A stretch of DNA of 64,000 nt from Paenibacillus lignilyticus (GCF_017942085.1 NZ_JAGKSP010000001.1:744001-808000); one strand, 5' to 3'; positions 25,023 through 35,842 are shown, counted from the first letter of the stretch. Numbers and translations are program-made. The notes: generated by a model not told the origin, from the sequence alone.

Positions 25023-27321
25023 CCCCGATGACAGCGAAGCTCTTCGCCTTGACGCTGACTTCGTTGTATGTGTAGTCGCTTGATGTGTAGTTCACTACAA
25101 TTTCCACACCGTTGGAATACTTGACTGCCGAGATGCCGTAATCCGGCACGACGCGCGCTTCAATCGTTGCATCCTGAACCTTGCCGAGCGCTTGGTTCAC
25201 GGCTTTGTACGTTTCCTTAATCGGCTGCTCCAAATCGGTATATTGCGTTGTCAGCAAATCTACCGAAGGCGTGTCTCTCAGCTTCCAATACGGCTCATGC
25301 GTAAGCAGGTACGATGGGTATTGACCGTAATCGATCATGCGCAGCGTATCCTCGCGCGGACTCGAAGCCGAGTTGGACGGCCAGCCGAAATAATCGATAT
25401 AGCCATGCAGGACGATTTGCAGGAACGGAATCGTATCCGTTTCATACATGTACTGCGAAGCGCCGGAACCCATGCCGAACATCGTATCCGTGTATTTCCA
25501 CAGGTAGTCGTTGGCTTGATAAACCGCCAGCTCACTCAAGTTGTTCTTGAAGTTAGCGGCGAGCTCGCGATACGCGTTGGCTGTCTGCTCACGTGTAAAC
25601 GGATGCTTCTTGTTATAGTCGGAAACGAGCGTGCTGCCCGTAATATCAAGCGCCAGCCCATCTACGCCAAGATCTTTCATTTCCTCGGCATCGTCTTTGG
25701 CAATTTCAACCGATTTGCCCGGACTAATGTCCCTTGCCATTATATCGGAGAAGAAATCGCTGTCGCCCCAGCCGAAGAACGGAAACTCGTTAATTTCATT
25801 GTTAATCGCGCGAACGGCATCTGATTTGAAATTGAGCAGATCCGAATTTTCAAAAGCGACCGTGTAGTTATTATAGAGATAGACCGGAATGTCTTTCCCT
25901 TCCAAGTACTTCTTCAGATCCTTCAAGCCCGCATTCCCGCCAAGTTTGGACTCCACCGGGAACTCGGCAGGACGTTCGCCGTTCAAGCCGCCGTCGTTCC
26001 AGCCCTCCAGCACCGTCTTCAAGTTCGTAATGCCGTTCTTCTCCAGACTGTCGACAATCGTCTTCGCCTGATTAAACGTCGTCATCGGAACGACCTTGGC
26101 GCCGAATGCGCTCGCTTCCGTCTCTCCGCCCAGCAGACGAACCTGCATCGGAACATCGGCTTTGCTCTTCGTCGATTTCTCCTTGACGAGCTCGCCTTTC
26201 TCCTGCAAGTACGTTCTGTACGTCTTCGCCATGCCTACATAATCCGCTTCCTTGCCGCCAAGGAACTTATAACGGACTTGGCGGTCCGTCTTCAGTGCAT
26301 CCTTCTGGAACGTATTGTAGCCGCCCATCGATTTGCTCGTCGGCTGGAAGTAGCCGTAGCGGATTTCGAATTTCGGAGCGACCCAATAGAAGTCCGTGCT
26401 CAGCCCGCTCGGATAAGCGACAATCTTGGCATTGAACCGGCCGTCCTCAACGATGCCAAGGACGCCGTTCTGCCCGCTGCCGTGCACGATCCCGAATACC
26501 GGAACCGATGTACGGCCGGTATTCATGTTGCCATCGGAAGTGTAGTCCGTGCCGTAAATCTTGCCGACGTACGGTTCGTCGAACCGGGAATGCGCTTTGC
26601 TGAAACGAATCAACGCGCCTGAACGGTCCGGAATAAACAGATAGCCCGGAATATCCGCCTTGTGCACCGCGCCGAGGAACGGATACGCCTGAATGGAAGC
26701 CAGCTTGCTGACGCCTTTCTCCCACATGGAGTCCGATGGGATCGAGACAACGAGCGAATCGTTCTCGATCTTGACTTCGAGTGCGATGCCGGCATTCAGC
26801 GTTCCGAACGTCAGCTTCACGCGAACCCCTTGCTCGATCGGCTCAACGCCGTCGACTTTACCGCCGAGCGACAGGAAATTTCCCGTGCTCAGCATCTCTT
26901 GATCGTTATAATATTCGAGCAGCACCGGCGATTTAACGGCGGTCTGCCACTCATCGTTCAGCTCGGCATTTTGCAGATCGGCGTCGTTAGGCGTGGACGC
27001 CCACACATAACCGCTCTCCTTGTTCTTCACCATAATGGCCAGCGAAGCATTTGCCATATACAGCTCCAGCGAGCCGGATTCGCCGATCTTCTTGTAGTCA
27101 GACGGAATCGTGCGATTCGCAATGGCGCCTGCTGCCTTCTCCGGCATCGTATAATTGTTCGAACGATAAGGGAATGAGCCTTCCTGCTTATTAAGAACGA
27201 TTTTGCTCTGACCCTCAGTTGATTGATGCTCAACTGTAGCCCCATATGCGAACTGATACAACCCTGCCGCTGCAAGCGCAGCAGACGCGACCAGGACAAT
27301 CGGTTTCTTGTTAATCGACAC
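25015..27321 (-). CDS. Secreted DUF5696-type protein, putative glycosidase-like barrel
   Basis: A 768-residue protein with an N-terminal hydrophobic segment (KPIVLVASAALAAAGLYQF) acting as signal or anchor, so the bulk lies outside the membrane. Residues about 90-350 look beta-rich; about 385-660 look like an alpha/beta barrel (for instance ITNLKTVLEGWNDGG, PVYLYNNYTV, LGVDGLALDITGS). The C-terminus (EIVVNYTSSDYTYNEV) resembles an accessory beta domain. I place it by memory in the DUF5696 family found next to sugar importers in Paenibacillus; its activity is undescribed as far as I know. It starts at a GTG with AGAGGTG upstream, overlaps the NHL/Yip1 gene by 11 bp and overlaps the next permease by 8 bp. 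Confidence 0.72.
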   Translation of the reverse strand: MSINKKPIVLVASAALAAAGLYQFAYGATVEHQSTEGQSKIVLNKQEGSFPYRSNNYTMPEKAAGAIANRTIPSDYKKIGESGSLELYMANASLAIMVKNKESGYVWASTPNDADLQNAELNDEWQTAVKSPVLLEYYNDQEMLSTGNFLSLGGKVDGVEPIEQGVRVKLTFGTLNAGIALEVKIENDSLVVSIPSDSMWEKGVSKLASIQAYPFLGAVHKADIPGYLFIPDRSGALIRFSKAHSRFDEPYVGKIYGTDYTSDGNMNTGRTSVPVFGIVHGSGQNGVLGIVEDGRFNAKIVAYPSGLSTDFYWVAPKFEIRYGYFQPTSKSMGGYNTFQKDALKTDRQVRYKFLGGKEADYVGMAKTYRTYLQEKGELVKEKSTKSKADVPMQVRLLGGETEASAFGAKVVPMTTFNQAKTIVDSLEKNGITNLKTVLEGWNDGGLNGERPAEFPVESKLGGNAGLKDLKKYLEGKDIPVYLYNNYTVAFENSDLLNFKSDAVRAINNEINEFPFFGWGDSDFFSDIMARDISPGKSVEIAKDDAEEMKDLGVDGLALDITGSTLVSDYNKKHPFTREQTANAYRELAANFKNNLSELAVYQANDYLWKYTDTMFGMGSGASQYMYETDTIPFLQIVLHGYIDYFGWPSNSASSPREDTLRMIDYGQYPSYLLTHEPYWKLRDTPSVDLLTTQYTDLEQPIKETYKAVNQALGKVQDATIEARVVPDYGISAVKYSNGVEIVVNYTSSDYTYNEVSVKAKSFAVIGGE

Positions 27322-29371
27322 GCAGATTCACCTCTTGGAATAACGAGTAAACAAATTCCCACACCTGGTTCGACAAGCCGAACAGGATAAACGCAACAAA
27401 TGCCATAATCAGCATGCCGATGATCGTGAGAACGATGTTTCTAACAGTCTCCTTAATTTCGTAGCCGTGGATCTCCTTCACCATAATGAAGAGCAGAAGC
27501 GCACACCACAGAATGACGATATTGTAGGAGTAGTTATAAATGACACCCTCCATCAGGGTTAGGCCACGTGACATAATCGCCAGCGGAATTGCAAAAATAA
27601 TGTAAGGGGACAGCGCATAAATCGTCCCTTTATAGATGTTCTTGAAGCTGCCTTCCCCATCGTTGATGACGCTGACGAGGTAGTTGGAGATGACCCACGC
27701 AAACAGCGGGATGAGCAGCTTGAGCAGCTCGGTCACGATGTTAATTTGCATCGGCTCCATCGTTGCGAACAAGAAGTTCGTCGTATAGAGGCCGAACAAG
27801 CGAACACCGAACAGTACGGCCAGCAAGACGGTAGCCGATGCTACCGAAGCTTTGTTGTTATGCTCCAGCTCGTAATAGCCTTCAATCGGATGCCGCAGCA
27901 TACGGAAAATATGAAGCAGCTGCGCGACGAACCATTGTCTCGTCACCTTCAGCCAAGCGAGAACGACCGGCTTGCCGAATTGATACTTCCGGTAAGCAAA
28001 CCGAATGGCCATCAAAGCAATAATGGCGCCCAGGATGCTGAACGCTACATCAACCGCGTGTTTCATAATCCATTCGCGCCGGAGTTCCCAGTACGCGTTG
28101 GAGTATTCCTTCTTGTTTTTGGAAAACTCGAATTTCTCGAATGCTTCCTGGTATTTGCCTTCTTTGAAGTAGGCAAGGCCGATACCGGTGTGTGCCAGCG
28201 AGAACAAGCTGTTCTGACGCAGCACTTCATTCCACGGTTCACGGCTTTGTACGTATTTGCCGTCCAGGTAAAGACCCAGCGCTTCGTGTACCAGCTTCGT
28301 GAACGCCGTTGGCTGGAACACCGTAACGTTGCCGCGTTCGCCGCTCAGGACAAGCAGTCTGCCATCGGATGTGACGGCAATGCCCGTCGGTGCCGCCAGC
28401 AAGCCGAGACGTTGTTCGCCCGTGTCGTTGTAACTGAAGAGGAACATCAAGTTACCGTCGCGGTTATACTCCAGGATCATGCCTTCACCGGCATCGACCG
28501 CATAGATATTGCCCATGACGTCGGTCGTAATATCGGAAACCTGATTAAGCGACCACGTGCCGCCGAGCAAATCCTTGCCCGCTACGTTCAGCTTCTTGAT
28601 GGCGCCGCCGTTAATCCCTGTCGTACTCGTATAGATAAGTCCTTCCGAATCAACCGAGATATTCGTCGGCGAAATCGGCATTTCCCGTGTCATTTTGCTA
28701 AGCTGAGCTTTCGTATAGAACATGCGCTGAAGCGTCTTCAGCAGGTTGAAGCCCGCGCGGTTACCGCCGAAGTAGCCAAGGAATTTGCCTTCCTTGTCCA
28801 ATCGGACAAGACCTTGGATAAGACCTTCGCCGATAATATAAATGCTGCCGCGTTTATCGACGATGACCTTCTGCGGCTTGAACGGCGTATCTTTGCCGTA
28901 CAGCTTCGACTTCGGCTTGCCGATCGTCTGCTTCAGCTTCCCGTCTTTTCCGAAGACGACGACGCTTTGTTTGGCATAATCCGCAACGTAAATATCTTTA
29001 TCTTCCGTTACGAAAACGCCTTTCGGCTGCTTCAATTCCCCTTCGCCGATAATTCGGATGAAGTTCCCCCATGAGTCCAATTCCACAATTCGGGCGTTGC
29101 CTGTATCTGCAACGTACACATGGTCTTCGTTATCTACAAAAATATCCTGCGGGCTATTCAGCTCCACTTTTCCGTTGCTTAGCGCTTCATTCTCGCCAAA
29201 GATGCTGTACCCGTCGATTGCGCCTACCGGCATGTAGGCGTTCTGCATCATAATGCCATGACCTTTTTCATCGATTGTGAAGGTAGGATAAGGCACGTCC
29301 GCATAAGCAGTAGTCGAACCAACCAATAGCGCAGCGGCAACGAGAAGTGTGAGCCATCTGAATCTGAACAT
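27311..29371 (-). CDS. NHL-repeat, TPR and Yip1-domain membrane protein
   Basis: A 686-residue protein of unusual make-up. A signal segment (LTLLVAAALLVGSTTAYA) leads to six NHL-type blades (about 40-335; for instance SPQDIFVDNEDHVYVADTG and KQPKGVFVTEDKDIYVADY), which should form an extracytoplasmic beta-propeller. A TPR-like helix pair follows (SLAHTGIGLAYFKEGKYQEAF), then a membrane helix near 430-450 and a C-terminal Yip1-like domain with about five helices. The ATG at 29371 has GAGGAGG 6 nt upstream; a GTG at 29386 overlaps the TGA of the permease gene and is an alternative. It lies between two permease pairs and may gather substrate or organise the transport complex. Confidence 0.85.
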   Translation of the reverse strand: MFRFRWLTLLVAAALLVGSTTAYADVPYPTFTIDEKGHGIMMQNAYMPVGAIDGYSIFGENEALSNGKVELNSPQDIFVDNEDHVYVADTGNARIVELDSWGNFIRIIGEGELKQPKGVFVTEDKDIYVADYAKQSVVVFGKDGKLKQTIGKPKSKLYGKDTPFKPQKVIVDKRGSIYIIGEGLIQGLVRLDKEGKFLGYFGGNRAGFNLLKTLQRMFYTKAQLSKMTREMPISPTNISVDSEGLIYTSTTGINGGAIKKLNVAGKDLLGGTWSLNQVSDITTDVMGNIYAVDAGEGMILEYNRDGNLMFLFSYNDTGEQRLGLLAAPTGIAVTSDGRLLVLSGERGNVTVFQPTAFTKLVHEALGLYLDGKYVQSREPWNEVLRQNSLFSLAHTGIGLAYFKEGKYQEAFEKFEFSKNKKEYSNAYWELRREWIMKHAVDVAFSILGAIIALMAIRFAYRKYQFGKPVVLAWLKVTRQWFVAQLLHIFRMLRHPIEGYYELEHNNKASVASATVLLAVLFGVRLFGLYTTNFLFATMEPMQINIVTELLKLLIPLFAWVISNYLVSVINDGEGSFKNIYKGTIYALSPYIIFAIPLAIMSRGLTLMEGVIYNYSYNIVILWCALLLFIMVKEIHGYEIKETVRNIVLTIIGMLIMAFVAFILFGLSNQVWEFVYSLFQEVNLRVD

Positions 29372-29382
29372 TGTTCTCCTCC

Positions 29383-30264
29383 TCACTTCAAACCGGAATG
29401 CGCCATCGTATCCATTACTTTGCTTTGCATGAATATGAAGATGGCCAAGTTCGGAATAAACATCAGAAGCGCTGCCGCCGCTGCCATCCCTTGACCGGCA
29501 ATATTATTTTCCATCGCGGTAGTCGTCGTCAGCGTACTCATGTAGAAAGCGAACGTCTTCAGCGTTTCTTTGCTCATGAATAACGAAGAGGTTTCCGCAT
29601 TGTTCCAAGCCAATTGGAACGATAGAATCGCAACGGTCGCAAGCGCCGGCATAATCATCGGAATAACGAGCTTGCGGAATACGTAATAATCGTTCGCTCC
29701 GTCAAGCTGCGCTGCCTCGATGAGCGCATTCGGGATTTGATCGACGAATTGCTTGACCAGGAACACGCCTACCGGCAAGGAAAGCATCGGCAAGATATGA
29801 CCTAGGAAGTTATCCGTCAGCCCGAGCTTCTCGATGACCAAGTAGCGCGGAATCGTTACCGCTGCCGGTACAAACATCAGCGCGATGATGTTAACCTCGA
29901 AGACGACCTTCTTCATCTTGAATTCTTTTTTGGACAACGCGAACCCTGTCATCGAACAGATCACGATGGACAGGAAGACGACCGAGCCTGTCACAAGGAT
30001 GCTGTTGAACAAATATTTCGTCTTCGGCACCGCCGAAACGTCGCCGACGCTGAACAGTGTTGCGAAGTTACTCCACGTCGGATGCTGAACAAACAGCTTC
30101 GGCGGATATAGAAACAGTTCGTCTACAGGCTTAAGCGCCTGAGAGAAAATAAATATAATCGGCAAGATCATAAACACGGACAGCGATACGAGGAAGAGAA
30201 AGAATTTCCATTGCCCGAAGCTGAACCGATCCGGATTGATTTTATTACTATGAAAAGAAGCCAT
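29383..30264 (-). CDS. Carbohydrate ABC permease (MalG type)
   Basis: A 293-residue membrane subunit with EAA loop [20 protein letters not shown] and six predicted helices. It pairs with the MalF-type gene 41 bp upstream and overlaps the possible GTG start of the NHL/Yip1 gene by 4 bp. It belongs to the importer of the giant binding protein. Confidence 0.93.
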   Translation of the reverse strand: MASFHSNKINPDRFSFGQWKFFLFLVSLSVFMILPIIFIFSQALKPVDELFLYPPKLFVQHPTWSNFATLFSVGDVSAVPKTKYLFNSILVTGSVVFLSIVICSMTGFALSKKEFKMKKVVFEVNIIALMFVPAAVTIPRYLVIEKLGLTDNFLGHILPMLSLPVGVFLVKQFVDQIPNALIEAAQLDGANDYYVFRKLVIPMIMPALATVAILSFQLAWNNAETSSLFMSKETLKTFAFYMSTLTTTTAMENNIAGQGMAAAAALLMFIPNLAIFIFMQSKVMDTMAHSGLK

Positions 30265-30305
30265 TTACGCAATCACCTTCTCCCAATTCGTGATACACTG
30301 CGGAC

Positions 30306-31211
30306 TTAGTCGGAGTCGCCGAACAAGCGCCAGCACAGTTTAGAAAATCCGTAAACAATAATGAGCAAGACGACGGAAACCGCAGAAGCGTAACCCATGT
30401 CATAGCGCAGGAAACCGTAGTCCTCGATATGATTGATCATGAGCTGCCCGGCATTTTGCGGCGTAGGATTGGCGCCTGAGAGCTGCACGCCAATGGCTCC
30501 GGCCTGGAATGTGCCGACGACAGCCATAACGGCCCCGAAGAGCATTTGCGGCTTCATGCTCGGAATGGTAATGTACCATACCTCTTGAAGACGGTTGCGA
30601 ATGCCATCGATATAGCCGGCTTCGTACATCTCGCCGTTAATGTTGAGGATACCTGCGAGCATCGCCAGGAAGCCGACGCCCATACTGTTCCAGAGCGATA
30701 CGGTCACCATGATCGGCATCAGATAATGCGGCGATTGTGTCCACTGAATCGGCTCGTTGATAATCGCCAGACTCATTAAAAAGTGATTCAAATAACCGGA
30801 AGCATTACCGCTGAAAATAACGAGCCACACGACAGCCATCGCTACCGCTGCCGTGAGCGATGGCGAATAGATCGCCAATGCGATAACGGTACGTGACTTC
30901 TTCGGAATTTGCGCCAGCAGCCAGGCGAGCCAGAAGGATAATAAATATCCTCCAGGGCCGACCAGAAGCGCAAATTTAAGCGTGTTGGGCAAGACGAACA
31001 TCATGAAGGCATTATCTTGCGTAATCAGGTTTACATAGTTGGTCAGTCCGATAAACTTAGGCGTTTGGATCGAGTTGAAATCGGTAAACGACAAGTAAAT
31101 GGCGGAAACGACCGGAACTACGACAAGCAGTGAAAAAATGATAAAAAACGGACTAATAAATACAAAGGCGTTAAATTCGTTTTTTATGGCTTTTGCAGTC
31201 GCAGGCTTCAC
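30306..31211 (-). CDS. Sugar ABC permease (MalF type)
   Basis: A 301-residue membrane subunit; first helix [23 protein letters not shown] loop [20 protein letters not shown]. The GTG start overlaps the TGA of the giant binding-protein gene (GTGA), a strong hint that the two are made together and work in one transporter. Confidence 0.92.
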   Translation of the reverse strand: MKPATAKAIKNEFNAFVFISPFFIIFSLLVVVPVVSAIYLSFTDFNSIQTPKFIGLTNYVNLITQDNAFMMFVLPNTLKFALLVGPGGYLLSFWLAWLLAQIPKKSRTVIALAIYSPSLTAAVAMAVVWLVIFSGNASGYLNHFLMSLAIINEPIQWTQSPHYLMPIMVTVSLWNSMGVGFLAMLAGILNINGEMYEAGYIDGIRNRLQEVWYITIPSMKPQMLFGAVMAVVGTFQAGAIGVQLSGANPTPQNAGQLMINHIEDYGFLRYDMGYASAVSVVLLIIVYGFSKLCWRLFGDSD

Positions 31212-34200
31212 TTTTCATCACCTCGTTTGGCCATGTCTGACATATTCGGCATCATCGGCACATGTAACGGTTTGACAACTTTACCGTTCTTGAGATAACC
31301 GAAATCCGTAAGCTGTTTCTTAATTTCGCGATTGCCGTTAATGACGGCGTCTTCCATCGCCCTTCGCGCATTGTAGCCGTCGAAGACGACTTTGTTCCAA
31401 GCGTCGCTTATTTCCCGCTCGACCATGTAATCGCCGAAGAAGCGCGGAATATCCCATAGCCATTTCCATTGCTCTTGAATGACTTCAATATCTTCCTTCG
31501 GCCAGGAAAGCTGGCTGAACGCTTCTACGTTGGCCGTATTCCACTTGTAAGTCGGACCATAGATCGCTTCCAGATTGTTACCGAAGCGAACTTGAGCCTC
31601 TTCGGAGGTCCACCATTTCAGGAACTCCCACGTGTTGTCTTTCTTCTTGCTGCTGTTGAACATAATCGCTGTAGCGCCCGTTCCCGGAGCAGTCCGGTTT
31701 ACGACGCCGTCCTTGCCTTTAACGCCGGGGTAAGGAGCGATTTTCCACCAACCGGCAAGCTCGGGAGCCGCCGCTGTCAGTTGGATATAAGTAGAGACAT
31801 CAGCAATACCGATCGGCAAGCTTCCGTCGCGGAACTGGTTATAGAAGCTCGGTACCTGAAGCGGAACGCTGTATACCGTAAACATGTCCGTCATTTGCTT
31901 TAATCCCGCCAATGCCTCATCCTGATCGATCGCGGTGCGGAGGCCATCATCGGTGTACAGCTTGCCGCCTGTTTGATAAATAAACGGAACGGTGTTGTTA
32001 TAAGGCTTGAATCCGCCCGTTTGCGACAGCGGCAGGTAGAAGTTCATCCCGAAACGCTGCAGCTCCGGCAGGATTTGTTTTACCTCGTCCATCGTATCGG
32101 GTACGGGAATATTCAGCGCATCGAGAATATCCTTCCGGTAGAACAGCACCCAGAAGCTTTGCGTTTCCGGTAATGCATACAGCTTTTGATCGAAAGTGAC
32201 CGGAACCAGCGCACCCGGCGAGAACCGTTTCTGCACGTCGTCAAAGCCTTCGAATTGATTCATGTCCGCTAACGCTCCGCGCGCGGCAAGGCGGAAAGGA
32301 ATGTAGTTGCTGACGCCAAGTGCCGCGTCAGGCGCATTGCCGGCAGCGCTGGCAAGCACAAGCTTTCCTTCGTCCGGCATAATGGAGAGCGTTACTTTAA
32401 TGCCTGTTTTCTTCGTGAATTCTTGATTGATCAGCTGCTGCATCTGGGTCACGTTCTGACGCGAACGGTTTACCCATACTTGCACGGCGTCCTTATCGTC
32501 GGCGTTTACTTTGGAGTAGTCGCGCGTGAACGATTTGAAGAACGCGCCGATGCTGTTCCATAACGATTTGAAGAAACTCGCCTTCTCGCTTGGCAGCTTG
32601 CTGTCCGAATAAATATAGAACCGATCCAGCTGGAGCGGCTGTCTTGGCAGCTTCGTGTTAATGACACCGAGCGTCTGCAGCACAGAGCCTGAACCTTCGG
32701 ACAGTCGGTTAAATTGATACGGAATTTTCTCCGGTTCCTTCGACATGCGCTCCAGCGTTTCCGCCGCAACGAGCAAATTACTCGCTTGGTCCGGATTAGC
32801 GCCCGCAAGCTTTTTCAGCGCGCCGTATTGCTTGCGCAGAATCGAGGCGAAGCCTTCCAGCTTCTGCGGCAAATCAGGCATCTGCTTCGTAATGTCCCAG
32901 TCCCGATTCACGTCCATCGTATTGCCGGTCGCCATCTTAATCTCTAGCGCCAAGGTGTTAATATCCCACATGACATTCTTAATCGTTTGAATGACTTGTC
33001 CATAAGGAGCAGCGTCGGCGCGGAGCGAAATTTCATGTTCTCCCGCTGTAAGCGCGAATTGATACGCTTTGCCGTCTTTGCCTGACAAGACCTCGTTACG
33101 CCACTCATCCGTGTACGGGAAGGCGTACTCATTCACTTCTTTGAATGGCACTTTGCCATCTATCATTAAAGTGCGATATACGGGCATGCTCGTTTTGCCA
33201 GTCTGCAAATACTTGAATGCCAGTTGGTAAGAGCCCGCCTTATCGACTTTCACTTTCCAAGTAGCCCGCTGTCCGCCCACTTGCCACGCCTGCTCGTTCT
33301 CTTCGGCGTTTCCGCTGGTTGCAATCGTTTCTCCACCGAGTGTATTTAACGTGACTTTGCCGTCTCTATGAGGAACAACAGTTGCATCTCCGCTTGCAAT
33401 CGCGCGAATCGACGGCTCCGATTTCGAAATCGGATGCTCGGCTTCCACGACAATGATGGATGAGTCTGCTTTAGACAAGCTGTTTGCTTTCGCATATTGC
33501 TCGTACTGCGGCAGTACCTCCGGAGAAGAAATGACGATTCGGCCAATTAGTGCCGCTTCGCGCAAATTCATAAGTTTGATGTTGTTCGTGCCTTGTTTCA
33601 GATAGAACCGCAGCGGTTCCGCCGTGAAATAACTCGCATCCATCAATGGAGCCGTTTGCCATTGCTTAATTTGCTTCTGGCTTGCCGGCGTCTCATTCCC
33701 GAGCGCATCTCGGTCGAATGTCGCGTTTTCATCTGTCCACAGCTTCGGAAGCACAACTCTTCTGGATTCGAAAAACGGATATGTTCCGTTTACTTCAATA
33801 GCCCGCTCAATCGGAATAATTTTATCCGATGTCGAGTAATAGTCGATTTTAATTTGATAGAGCCCATCTTGAGGCGCAGTTACATTCAAATCGATCGCAT
33901 TCAAGTCATCTGTCCATGAAAACACCGGCTCATCGTAGCCGTTCGAATCCGAAGTCAATGAAGCCTTGCCGTTCGGCGTTACAAATTGATTAGGATGAAT
34001 AATGATATCCGTTGCCGCGTCTTTGATCCCTTTGGCCTGCCATGCTTTGAGCACGTCGCTGTAGGCATCCTCTACGACCTTCTTGACAGGGGAGTCTTCT
34101 TCCTCGTCGCCTGCCGTATCCTTTACTTCGTCCTGCTTGCCGGCACCCGAAGAAATTTCGCTGCCGCCACCGCCAAATAAACCATCCAAAATATCGTCAT

Positions 34201-34333
34201 TATCTTGTTTATCTTTGTCTGGCGCAGCAGCCTCATCAGCCTGCGCGATGGAACGACCATCGAAGGATACAGGTACTGTTGTCGCCAGGAGCGAAACAAA
34301 TATAATTGCAGCTAATAATGGTTTGAACTTCAT
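31208..34333 (-). CDS. Giant sugar-binding protein with carbohydrate-binding-like domains
   Basis: A 1041-residue secreted protein, more than twice the usual binding-protein length. A signal peptide ends near SIAQA and there is no lipobox Cys. An acidic linker follows (about 28-90). Two beta-sandwich modules resembling CBM6/CBM35 domains lie at about 110-285 and 300-450 (core patterns [15 protein letters not shown] and [15 protein letters not shown]). A helical region (about 470-600) leads to a full type-1 solute-binding domain (about 630-1000, starting [20 protein letters not shown]). The ATG at 34333 is supported by GGGGTG. It is coupled to the U-T permeases by overlap. The fusion could hold polymeric glycan while passing products to the importer. 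How it stays at the cell surface is unclear. Confidence 0.88.
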   Translation of the reverse strand: MKFKPLLAAIIFVSLLATTVPVSFDGRSIAQADEAAAPDKDKQDNDDILDGLFGGGGSEISSGAGKQDEVKDTAGDEEEDSPVKKVVEDAYSDVLKAWQAKGIKDAATDIIIHPNQFVTPNGKASLTSDSNGYDEPVFSWTDDLNAIDLNVTAPQDGLYQIKIDYYSTSDKIIPIERAIEVNGTYPFFESRRVVLPKLWTDENATFDRDALGNETPASQKQIKQWQTAPLMDASYFTAEPLRFYLKQGTNNIKLMNLREAALIGRIVISSPEVLPQYEQYAKANSLSKADSSIIVVEAEHPISKSEPSIRAIASGDATVVPHRDGKVTLNTLGGETIATSGNAEENEQAWQVGGQRATWKVKVDKAGSYQLAFKYLQTGKTSMPVYRTLMIDGKVPFKEVNEYAFPYTDEWRNEVLSGKDGKAYQFALTAGEHEISLRADAAPYGQVIQTIKNVMWDINTLALEIKMATGNTMDVNRDWDITKQMPDLPQKLEGFASILRKQYGALKKLAGANPDQASNLLVAAETLERMSKEPEKIPYQFNRLSEGSGSVLQTLGVINTKLPRQPLQLDRFYIYSDSKLPSEKASFFKSLWNSIGAFFKSFTRDYSKVNADDKDAVQVWVNRSRQNVTQMQQLINQEFTKKTGIKVTLSIMPDEGKLVLASAAGNAPDAALGVSNYIPFRLAARGALADMNQFEGFDDVQKRFSPGALVPVTFDQKLYALPETQSFWVLFYRKDILDALNIPVPDTMDEVKQILPELQRFGMNFYLPLSQTGGFKPYNNTVPFIYQTGGKLYTDDGLRTAIDQDEALAGLKQMTDMFTVYSVPLQVPSFYNQFRDGSLPIGIADVSTYIQLTAAAPELAGWWKIAPYPGVKGKDGVVNRTAPGTGATAIMFNSSKKKDNTWEFLKWWTSEEAQVRFGNNLEAIYGPTYKWNTANVEAFSQLSWPKEDIEVIQEQWKWLWDIPRFFGDYMVEREISDAWNKVVFDGYNARRAMEDAVINGNREIKKQLTDFGYLKNGKVVKPLHVPMMPNMSDMAKRGDEK

Positions 34334-34350
34334 GCTTTCACCCCAGTAGA

Positions 34351-34387
34351 ACAATTTTTCCTCCCCTAAGAGGGGAGGAAAAATTGT
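34351..34387 (-). other. Strong inverted repeat between two binding-protein genes
   Basis: ACAATTTTTCCTCCCC (34351-34366) and AGGGGAGGAAAAATTGT (34371-34387) form a near-perfect 16-bp stem with a loop of about 4 nt. No T-run follows on the minus strand; the sequence in the stem includes a Shine-Dalgarno-like AGGGGAGG about 20-40 nt before the giant protein's start. It may be a weak terminator, an mRNA stabiliser for the upstream gene, or a structure affecting downstream translation. Confidence 0.75.
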
Positions 34388-34399
34388 GATTACTTGCTT

Positions 34400-35842
34400 T
34401 TATTTTGTTGCTTCGGTAATTTTAGCCATTGCGTTGTTGTAGTACTCCATCGATTTCTCTTGAAGCTCAGCAGCCACGTCTTCCGGTCTTGCTTCGCCTT
34501 TTTGGAACTTCTCGTTGTACTTGTCTTTCACTTTGGCTGTGAAGTCTGCAAAGCCCGGTTGGTATTTGAATGTTTCAAGCACGCCGGTTGGGATCGATTT
34601 TACGATATCTTTAACGCCCGGCGTTACGAAGTCTTGCGCCAACCATGCTTCCCATACAGTTGGATCGTTAACAAGCGGCATGGAAGCCAGCGGAGACTCG
34701 TCTTTAATACGTGCCAACCAGCCGTCTTTGGAATAAGTCATCCATTTCAGGAACTCGACTGCTTCTTTCTTATGTTTCGAGCTCTTCGTTACACCTGCAT
34801 AATCCGTAACGAGTCCGGCTTTTTGTTGTTGACCGTCATAGCCCGGAACCGGAAGGATATCCCAGTTGAATTTCAAGTTTTGTTTGTACCAAGTCAAGCT
34901 CCAAGTTGCATCGAACACCATACCGACTTTACCGATGTTGAAGCCGCTGATGTCTTTGCCGTACCATTTGTCTTTTTGTTCTTTCTTGTAGCTTTGAAGC
35001 GACGATTTGTCTTTCATACCGAAGTTCGTTGCCCAGTTAACGGCTTGCGCCCATGCCGGGTTTGTGTAGTTATACTGCGTGCCGTCCCATGTCGAAGCGC
35101 CCAGCGTATTATCGATGTTAGGGATCAATACGTCAGCCATGCCCGCTGCGCCATCTATACCGAATTGCTGTTCGTTAAAATTCGTAAGCTTTTTGGAAAT
35201 ATCCTCGAGATCAGAAACGGTCCAGTTAGCGCTAGGAATTGGAATATTCGCTTTTGCAAACAAATCTTTGTTGATGTAGACGCCCCATGAGAAGAGTCCG
35301 TGCGGCAATGCAAACTGCTTGCCGTTATATTTACCCGTGTCGGCCAAGTTGCCGTAAATTTTATCAGGAGCAAAATCAGGATCCTGTTCCAGATAAGGAG
35401 TCAAATCTTCAAGCCAGCCGCTGCCTACAGCGAGAGGCACGTTAAACAACCAAGTTACGTCGGGAAGTTTGTTAGCCGCTGCTGCAGCTGCCAATTTCTC
35501 ATCCCAAGGCCAATCCATCGATTTATCGATTACTACTTTAATGTTCGGGTGAGCGGCTTCGAATGCTTTGATACGTTTCATCTCAGCACCGTTGTCTGCT
35601 TTATCGCCCCAAGTTCCGTATGTGATCGTTACAACTTCATCCGTTGCCGCAGGCTCTTCCGCAGCCGGCTCTTCTGCTGGCTCCGTAGTCGTGTTTGTCG
35701 CCGTATTATTGGTCTCTGTTGTGTTGCCCGTATTCGTGTTCGTTGCTGTGTTGTTCGCATTGTTGCTGCTGCTGCCGCAGCCGGCAAGTACAAACGATAC
35801 AGCCAGTACCATTAGAAGCAACATGCTAATTGACTTTTTCAT
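34400..35842 (-). CDS. Extracellular sugar-binding lipoprotein
   Basis: A 480-residue type-1 solute-binding protein. The signal peptide ends in VLAGC (Cys22), and a long Asn/Thr- then Glu/Ala-rich linker (about 23-60) leads to the binding domain (VVTITYGTWGDKADNGAEMK onward). The ATG at 35842 (MKKSISMLLL) is preferred over upstream frames because GGGGGAG precedes it. It lies between the LacI gene and the giant binding protein. It may be the main high-level receptor for the permeases downstream. Confidence 0.93.
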   Translation of the reverse strand: MKKSISMLLLMVLAVSFVLAGCGSSSNNANNTATNTNTGNTTETNNTATNTTTEPAEEPAAEEPAATDEVVTITYGTWGDKADNGAEMKRIKAFEAAHPNIKVVIDKSMDWPWDEKLAAAAAANKLPDVTWLFNVPLAVGSGWLEDLTPYLEQDPDFAPDKIYGNLADTGKYNGKQFALPHGLFSWGVYINKDLFAKANIPIPSANWTVSDLEDISKKLTNFNEQQFGIDGAAGMADVLIPNIDNTLGASTWDGTQYNYTNPAWAQAVNWATNFGMKDKSSLQSYKKEQKDKWYGKDISGFNIGKVGMVFDATWSLTWYKQNLKFNWDILPVPGYDGQQQKAGLVTDYAGVTKSSKHKKEAVEFLKWMTYSKDGWLARIKDESPLASMPLVNDPTVWEAWLAQDFVTPGVKDIVKSIPTGVLETFKYQPGFADFTAKVKDKYNEKFQKGEARPEDVAAELQEKSMEYYNNAMAKITEATK

